Under the pieces are notes generated by a model that saw nothing but the letters and a program-made list of their open reading frames with translations, searched no databases and had not been told where the DNA came from. From Auricularia sp. M13 (taxonomy: Eukaryota > Basidiomycota > Agaricomycetes > Auriculariales > Auriculariaceae): 64,000 bases of DNA. The translations under genes and the position numbers were made by a program. Shown here one piece after another: positions 57,327-64,000 of this stretch. Where the stretch lies: positions 1,054,001-1,118,000 of the forward strand of contig CM073199.1 in the NCBI GenBank assembly GCA_037042915.1, in the 5' to 3' direction. Numbering within the stretch: the first letter of the stretch is position 1; every line of letters begins with the position of its first letter.

Positions 57327-57508
57327 AGTCATTTTCCAAGCGGCGTAGCTTGACATCTCGCATGTCATTGAGGAAGGTGAAACCGCGAAGGCACGGCCGG
57401 AGTCGAACAAGCCGAAGACTCGGAGACAAGACCACCGGCTGCAGTGTCATTTTGCAAGCGGAGTAGCTCGACGATTCGCGTGTCGAGGAGAATGGTGAAG
57501 CCATCGCA
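57327..57508 (-). repeat. Diverged tandem duplication with coding-like units
   Basis: Two units (about 57327-57393 and 57446-57508) share GTCATTTT-CAAGCGG-GTAGCT and continue alike. On the minus strand they read GFTFLNDMRDVKLRRLENDY and GFTILLDTRIVELLRLQNDT, in different frames relative to each other. Similar at protein level but not part of a recognised gene. Confidence 0.55.
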
Positions 57509-59041
57509 CAAGGGAGTTTGAGACCGCCGTGCGCTGCAGCAGTGCAAAATGACTTACCGGGTCGAGCCTGATGTCGGGCTTTGGTCTGGTTCATAGTAAT
57601 TGGTGGACAAGAATTCGAGCATGCTACCGCGCGTTGTGCGCCTACGACGCACCAGTTTATCACCTTGCGTGCGGCGATGAAGGTCAATGTATGCCGGTGC
57701 CATGTTGCCAATGACGCATCCGGGGTAAAATGCGGGGAAGGGCTCGGCGATCAGGAACCCAACAAAACCGAAAGGTCCCGAGTTCACACGACCACGAAGA
57801 ATCAATACTATAAAGGCGGAGGAATCTGTCAAGCGTACGAACTCAGAAGCTTTGTCTCTTACCTCCAACATCCCCGGCGACGGTGCGGGGTGTGCGCGGC
57901 CATTGGCCACCGACATGCATCGCCGTCGACTGGGGCCGCCCCGTCCACACTACCACCGCCTGTTTGCAATTCCATGGGCGAGTGGTAGCTATGTAATGGG
58001 GCAGAGCGATTGGCTCCTTTTTCTCGCTGGGTGTGCCGCTCGACGATGCGAATTGTCCGCGCGCAGATGTGTACTCGGCGGCCTGGTGCTGTACATTTCC
58101 TTCCTACCGTCTATACTCTTGTCATAGCCATCTATATAGGAAAATTGGTGACTCAGTCATCCTTGGCAACCGAGAATGCACTCAGCCTGCACTGGGGGGA
58201 ACCCCACGTATACGTGAATTTCAAACGAGGCCAGCGCCGCCGTCGCCGCGATTGCCTGTTAAAACAACAACGCACCCCGCATCGGTCTCTGCTGCGCATA
58301 GATTCCCACGCGCTGCAGGACCCTCCGCGTATGCGTACGCGCTTTGCGGGGAAGAGGAATTTTCGGACTCCATCCAGCCATGCACACGAATTTCAGTGTG
58401 TATGGGATACGAGGTGTCAAACATCTGAGTCACCCACTCGTGCAGGCGTTTGCTGGCTGTCATTGGCGTTCATGGTCAATGTTGAATGCAATCGTGTTCG
58501 TTACGACGACTGGGAGGATAACTGAGTTCGCGGCTAACTCCGGCCGTCCCACCGCTTCTTGTCCTCGTTCTCTCACATGGCTGCCGCTCTTCCTCCTGTT
58601 CTGTTCAACATGGCTCCCTGAAACACGACGTGCTCATTACATTCAAACTTCCTGTATCATTTTTAGCCGCAAAGGACTCAGGAAGGGACGATTTGTTCAT
58701 CCGTGAGATTTTATCAATCCTCCCCACGCATCGCTTTTCATCCGCAATTTCTACGGACGGCAGAGCTTCGTTTTGCGTTCTTTTGGACATTGGGGTATAT
58801 CAAATTCTCTGGGCATACATCCAGCCCGTCGTCGCCTTACTCAGCGCCCTGGGCAAAAAAGGACTGCCTTACATCTTCTAATTTTATTTCTTCTACAGCT
58901 GGTGCACACAGTTCGTTTCCATATACTGTAGATCGTATTGTAGAGTACCAGTGTACATGGAATAGATGCCGCGAGCTAGTTGCATTCTCTGCGATTCATT
59001 CGGAGCAACTTCAAATTTTCAGCACTTCGACTTCAACCACC

Positions 59042-60174
59042 ATGGCCGAAATCGTCTCCGAAGGCAGCTCCGTACCCAACCTCGAACGGTACCGCGTTCC
59101 ATGCGTACCAGAGGTCTTTTACATTCCCGATTTCATCACTGAATATGAGGAGGAATTTCTTCAGCGCAAGGTTCGCCGCATCACCGCCGTACTTGCTCTT
59201 GACTGAGCGTTATGCCCAGATTCAAGAGGCCCCGCAGCCTATGTGGAGGACGCTAGCAAACAGGCGGTCAGCGGTTACGCGTTTACGACCCCAATGCCGT
59301 GGCTGAATGCGCGGCAGGCTGCAGATATGGGGTGCGTCAGCGCGCAGCGCGTCTGACACACCATGTTAATTAACAACTCGGGCTCTTAGGGGGAATAATC
59401 AAGAATGGCGTCCTGGTTGGCCAGAAGTTGCCAGAATTTCTCTGCAAATTGTAAGCCGATGACAGTCCCTGTGCGAAGGCTGCTCGACGTGACGCTGAAC
59501 TCGAAATCCCATGCAGTCCAGACCTCATCACGCGGCTGCGCGATACGGGCGCGTTCGTCAGCGCGAAACACGGTCAGCCTAACCATGTCATTGTGAACGA
59601 GGTGCATTCCGTCTTTCTACATTCACACGAATCCCAGGCTGACTATACAGCAGTATTTTGCTGGACAAGGCATCATGGTACGGACATTCAAACAACCATC
59701 CCCGCCTAATGACGCGCCTCATGCTGTACCACCCAGCCGCACGAGGACGGGCCGGCCTACCATCCAGTAGTGGCGACCATCTCCCTCGGCTCGCACGCGG
59801 TGTTCCACTACTACCGCTACGCCTCCGAGTCCGCGTCCGACGCAGACGCACCGCAATCCGCGGGCGGCAAGCCGATCGACCGCACGCCGGTGGCCTCGCT
59901 GCTGCTCGAGCCGCGCAGCCTGGTCATCACGCGCTCGTCGCTGTACACCGGCCACCTGCACGGCATCGAGGACCGGACGGAGGACGTGCTGCTGCCGCCC
60001 GATTCGACTGGCGGCGACGGCGAGGGCGTGCGCGTGGCGAACTGGCAGAGCGTGCGCGCGGAGGAGGCGCGAAAGGGCGGCGTCCTTGTCCGCGGGACGC
60101 GTGTCAGTCTTACGTGCCGCGACGTCGAGCGCGTGCTGGAGGTCAAGGGCTTCAAGGGCCTTGGCGGTAAATAA
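59042..60174 (+). CDS. ALKBH6: AlkB homologue 6 (2-oxoglutarate/Fe(II) oxygenase)
   Basis: The ATG at 59042 gives MAEIVSEGSSVPNLERYRVP and VFYIPDFITEYEEEFLQRK. Short exons follow: QPMWRTLANR, a 14-nt exon (about 59321-59334) giving RLQIWG, GIIKNGVLVGQKLPEFLCK, then PDLITRLRDTGAF, VSAKHGQPNHVIVNEYFAGQ, and the long last exon. The Fe ligands are in PHEDGPAYHP (His-x-Asp) and GHLHGIEDR (distal His), and the 2-oxoglutarate Arg pair is in RGTRVSLTCRDV. ALKBH6 keeps a general AlkB fold; its substrate in fungi is not established. Seven exons, including a 14-nt microexon. Stop at 60174. Several exon joins were confirmed by the protein reading. Confidence 0.92.
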
Positions 60175-63042
60175 CTGTAGTAGTAGTGCGTCCCTTCCCT
60201 CGAACTCTCGTGCGACAGATCTGACTTGTCTCTTACTCCAGGTTCCGGGCTTGAAGCATACGTGTATGAACAACGAACGAAGCAAACAAATCGAAACAAG
60301 TTACAACTGGTACAGTAACTTCTACTTGCCCGAGTATCTCAGAGTAAAGCAAATACCCCGCCTCACATCCTCAACAATCCGCTTTCCACGGAATGTCGAG
60401 GAACAAAGATGGGGGAAAGCAATGGGTCGCGCCTCCCTGTCTTGGCTTGCGCGTGCAACACGACCGCGCTCGGCACGGAGGCTGGCCTGACATACCTTTC
60501 CTCGTTCCATTTCATCTCTGTTTTTACTGATTGACTGCCAGCAATGATACCAGAATACCGTCCGCTGTGCTCACCGCACAACTAACCACACATGGCTGAG
60601 ACGTGATTCAGATTCAGAGCCTATACCTACCCCGTTCTACAGCCTCCTGCATCCGACGCCCACGGATTGCGGAGGAATAAACGCGGGGGAGAGCAATTCA
60701 TGATGACTGCGTGCAACGTGAGTGCGCATGTCAGCTTTTTCATTTCAGCTATGCCCGCGCTGTTGTCGCTGTCATACACACACACACAGTGCACACTTCA
60801 GTAGGTCCGTGATCTAGTGTAGCTACTCAGACTGCCTCAGAATATCTAGCCAGCTGTAGTCTTGCTGGGATCTCTTCCGTTTGGGTATGTCAGTGCCAGT
60901 TACAGTAGCATTGCGTTTCACAAGCCTCAAGTTGTTTCTCAGACAAACTGTCATAGTAATGCCACGGTGCCGAGCAACCCTGTCCAGCTTCGTCATGATG
61001 ATTGTGGCAAGGGTAGCTCAGTGCGGCGGTACCGGCGGCAGCGCCCAAACGGCGGATGCGATCATACTTCAAAATCCAACAATGTGGCGGGCCTACGAGA
61101 TTGGCAATTGCGCCCATCGAGTCAGCTCTGCGAGGACCAGATTTACAGTACCCTCCAATGCTTGCACAAGTACTTATGACCCGCAGGATGACTCCAGACG
61201 CCGGACGGCACAGCGCCGCGAAGTAGCTTAGGCCGAGGTGTTCCTCCTGTTCAAGCGCGCTACTACTGCGAGTGTGACGGGGCCGAGACTCACCGGAGGG
61301 GTTGGAGATGTAGACGCTCTGGTCAGGTGAGGCGTCGACTGCAGATGTCAACTTGAATTAAATGCGATGACTCCAACTCCGCGGTGGCAGGTGATTCCTT
61401 GGTTTCACTGGAGCGTCAAGGTCGGTACTGAAGGTGGGGGCACGACAAGACAACTTGAAGGAGGTGATCGTTCCTCGAAGATTTACTGGCGCCTGGTATT
61501 GTCCGCAAGTCTCCGAGTTCTCATGATCACCAGTGGCAGCCTGAGTGGAAGATCACACCAGTTGGGACAAAACAATAGCCATCTCCCTGGAGCTGAGAGA
61601 CCCGTGACTCAGCGGCCACACTAGCAGGTTAGCGTAGCAGTAAGAGAACATTCATAATTGTACCGTAGCAGGCGCCGGTAGCTGTTTCCTGCGCAGGCGG
61701 GCTGAGCGCGGTGCAACTGTAACGTGAGGGGTCCCTGAGGCCGAACTGCCGACTGCGCAACTCGGACTCGCGGGGCTAGCGATGGCAGTGTCGATATTCC
61801 CACCTGAAACGCCAGTGGCTACTGTACCGGGCGGCAATGCTCGCATAACCACCATCCCTGCGGGATCATGAAAGAGTATCGTATCCAGATCCAGATGCGA
61901 CGGCGGCCAGGGGGTTGCGGATCCGCGGTACGTTGGGAGGCTGGCGCGACATGTACAATGCAGGCTTCGCGCGCTGCTGAGACTCGCTCGGGATGATATC
62001 ACAGCGCATTGAGGCCGTGGGAGAATGTGATGGTAAGGAGGGATGTCGAAGGTGGGTCGTCACCCAACTAGTGAGAATGAGATGCCGGCAGGCGCCAGGC
62101 ATTGCATGGCATTGCATTGGGAGTGCTTCTCGGAGTTCCCCAGTGCCCACTGACAGGCTGGCATTGTCCCTCGCTCGGGAACATGTGCTGCATGCCTGGC
62201 ACAAGTAGCTAGGTACTAGTAGCAGCTGAGACCTTGTGAGCTGACGTCGACGGACAAGACAACGCTCCCATTTCGGGCGATTTCATTTCGTGCAGAGTGA
62301 TCATAAGTTCATTCCGCGGCTCCATGGATTTTCGGGGTTCGGCGAGGATCCATCCTGGGATTCATTTCATGTGCCTGGGATGGAGCAGCGCGCATTTTCG
62401 GGCGACGCGTAGGTAGGTACAAGCAGAGGTGATAGTCTGGTGGGATCTGGATGGTTCTACCTGTCAATGTGACAATAACGAGGGCGCGGAGCCGGGCCGG
62501 GCCAACCGTACCGAGGCGGGCGATCGATGCATGGCGTTGTCCTGTTGCGGCACGAAGGCTGCTGGAGAGTTCCGGGTCGCAGCGCCTGGCAGGGGGGGGA
62601 GACTGTGGCGGGGTGGTGGTAACTGGTGGTCACTGGTGGGTAGAGGGAGCGCGCAGGCCGGCCGTGCGGGGCGAGCCGCGGTCTGATGGAGCGCAGGACG
62701 GGTGGGGGCCGTTGATGGGTCGCTGGGACGGGCTGCCCAGTGCTGAGAGACAGTGAGAGCAAGTGCAGGCAGGCAGCAGAATGACTCGGGCGTCGGAGGC
62801 AAATTGTTCTGTCAGGAAAGGCAAGTCACGGTGTGGCAGGGCGGGCGGGCATTGGCGCGGTAATCATCGCATGGCTGGGTTGGTCCGTTCCGACAATGCT
62901 GCGCGCGCTATAAAACACGCCCATTTCAAGGGACTCGGCCGCCTCTTCCTCCCGAACCCGCCCGCCCGAGTGCTGTGCCCGCCGTCGCCCGCGCAAAACT
63001 AAGTCTTTTGCGGTGACCAATCAGCTTTGCTCTTGTACTACC
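60175..63042. other. Long interval without a supported gene
   Basis: About 2.9 kb. A short CA repeat is at 60776-60788, and a GC-rich, G-run rich segment lies at 62480-62760. The 3' end contains the TATA of the next gene. Short frames on both strands lack domains and consistent codon bias. Confidence 0.5.
62909..62914 (+). promoter_or_regulatory. TATA box of the gene at 63043
   Basis: TATAAA in GCGCGCTATAAAACACG, about 130 bp before the ATG. Confidence 0.65.
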
Positions 63043-63774
63043 ATGTCCTCGTTGTCCTCGTCCTCGTCGTCGTCCTCGTCGTCCTCGCCGTCGCCCGTCA
63101 CCGTCTCGCGCGAGAACGCCGTCTTTTTCCTGACCGTGCCGCTCGAGTTCTCCGCGCTGCTCGACGACCGCACCCTCGCCCGTCTGCGCCACGCGCTGCA
63201 GGCCAATCTCGACGCGCACTTCGCCAGCCGGGGCTCGAACCAGTTCCTCCTCGAGCCCGGCACCATGCCGCCCAAGCCCATCCTGACCGCCGGCTTCGCG
63301 GTGCGCATGCGCTGGTCGGACTGGTTCGCTGCGCTCTCGCCCCAGGGGACGCCCATTCTGCTGCACGTCACCGCCAACGATGCCCCCCGCATGCCGCAGC
63401 GCCCGGCGTCGCCCGCGCCGAGCCTCGGCCGCTCCTCCAGCTGCAGCTCCATGCGTTCCGACGTGCCCAGCCTGACGTCCGTCTCCACCGCCGCCTCAAG
63501 CTCCGCCGCCAGCGCGTGCTCGTCGCCGCACTCGCCCGCGCCCGCGCCGCTCGTCGACATCTACGGCGTCACCGTCGACCCGGCCGACCCCGCCGCGACG
63601 CTCGTCCGCCGCCCGCGCCGCCAGCGCGGCGGCGTCAAGCAGAAGCAGCGCGGCATCCACATCGACAAGTCCAAGCTCGACATCACCGCCTACGACGGCG
63701 GCGTCACCGGCGTGCTCACCGGCGGCGTCATGCTCGGCCGCCGCCTGCGCCCCGCCGCACCGCCCATCGCGTGA
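63043..63774 (+). CDS. Serine-rich hypothetical protein, single exon
   Basis: A 243-residue frame from ATG 63043 with strong GC3 bias. It opens with a poly-Ser tract (MSSLSSSSSSSSSSSPSPV), then a folded-looking part (ENAVFFLTVPLEFSALLDDR, LARLRHALQANLDAHF, AGFAVRMRWSDWFAALS), a Ser/Pro/Ala linker, VDIYGVTVDPADPA, a basic RRPRRQRGGVKQKQRG and a Gly-rich end (DGGVTGVLTGGVMLGRRLRP). No signal peptide or membrane helix. Function unknown. The TATA and leader spacing support it as a real gene. Confidence 0.75.
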   Translation: MSSLSSSSSSSSSSSPSPVTVSRENAVFFLTVPLEFSALLDDRTLARLRHALQANLDAHFASRGSNQFLLEPGTMPPKPILTAGFAVRMRWSDWFAALSPQGTPILLHVTANDAPRMPQRPASPAPSLGRSSSCSSMRSDVPSLTSVSTAASSSAASACSSPHSPAPAPLVDIYGVTVDPADPAATLVRRPRRQRGGVKQKQRGIHIDKSKLDITAYDGGVTGVLTGGVMLGRRLRPAAPPIA

Positions 63775-64000
63775 AGCCTCCGAACGGCACACATCGCACT
63801 CTCGCACTCTCGCCCAGTCGCTCGCAAGGACAGAAGCCACATTTTTTCCCATTTCTTATTCACATCGCCTTCACCACTCACACAACTCACAACCCCCCGC
63901 GCACGCGCGCTGTTTATTCCATAATTGTCCATATGGGCCGGCCGGTGGGCCCGCCCAGCGCCGCCGCGCCTGTCGTGTTCTCCTCTCGGATTTGTCCCCT
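63775..64000 (+). other. 3' flank of the Ser-rich gene
   Basis: Begins with repeated CTCTCGCACTCTCGCCC-like sequence and an ATTCCATAATTG patch. No gene seen before the window ends. Confidence 0.5.

Larger units (their letters stand above)
56229..59041. other. Long interval without a supported gene
   Basis: Divergent spacer between the con-13-like gene and ALKBH6. A minus-strand tandem duplication with coding-like similarity lies at about 57327-57508. The last 200 bases before 59042 are C/T- and A-rich promoter-like sequence. The other open frames show no domain or consistent codon bias. Confidence 0.5.

Noticed and set aside
62457-62824. Pro/Ala-rich minus-strand frames near 62.5-62.8 kb
   Set aside because: Overlapping frames on both strands in a G-run rich segment, no conserved block, likely composition effect.

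Overview
This window is basidiomycete (most likely Agaricomycete) nuclear DNA. The genes are broken by many introns of about 45-60 nt with clear GT-AG (and some GC-AG) borders, coding stretches are GC-rich at third positions, and the gene content is typical: a Zn(II)2Cys6 regulator, NHP6-type HMG-box proteins, a GH131 beta-glucanase, GDSL (phospholipase B1-like) esterases, a flavocytochrome b2, an NB-ARC/TPR STAND protein and seven-helix membrane proteins. I saw no rRNA, convincing tRNA, CRISPR array, intact transposon or viral-type element.

Layout. 1-15.4 kb is an ordinary gene region: the 3' part of a Zn2Cys6 factor, a secreted GDSL esterase (-), two tandem HMG-box genes (-), a DUF1479 dioxygenase-like gene (+) and a GH131 glucanase (-). 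17.9-21.1 kb holds three related, unrecognised acidic proteins in tandem on the minus strand. 22.3-43 kb is an accessory, duplication-rich island. It holds three near-identical, kinase-like genes (+) with altered catalytic motifs, an NB-ARC/TPR NLR-like gene (-) between the first two, a small gene of unknown function present twice, a kelch propeller gene and a seven-helix membrane gene. The kelch and membrane genes also occur as broken, rearranged copies 8-10 kb upstream. 43.6-64 kb is ordinary again: a hypothetical single-exon gene, flavocytochrome b2, a second GDSL esterase, a small secreted protein, a C2H2 factor, translation factor eIF2D/Tma64, a con-13-like secreted metalloprotease homologue, ALKBH6, and a serine-rich hypothetical protein.

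How they fit together. Housekeeping genes (eIF2D, ALKBH6, HMGB, cytochrome b2) are interleaved with secreted degradative enzymes (GDSL x2, GH131, con-13-like) of the kind a saprotrophic or wood/litter-inhabiting fungus uses. The 22-43 kb island differs: repeated segmental duplication, inversion and decay surround an NLR and a small kinase-like family. This is the pattern expected of fast-evolving recognition or conflict loci, but function there is inference only. All splice models were read by eye from frame continuity and splice consensus; coordinates give the outer CDS limits and include introns.
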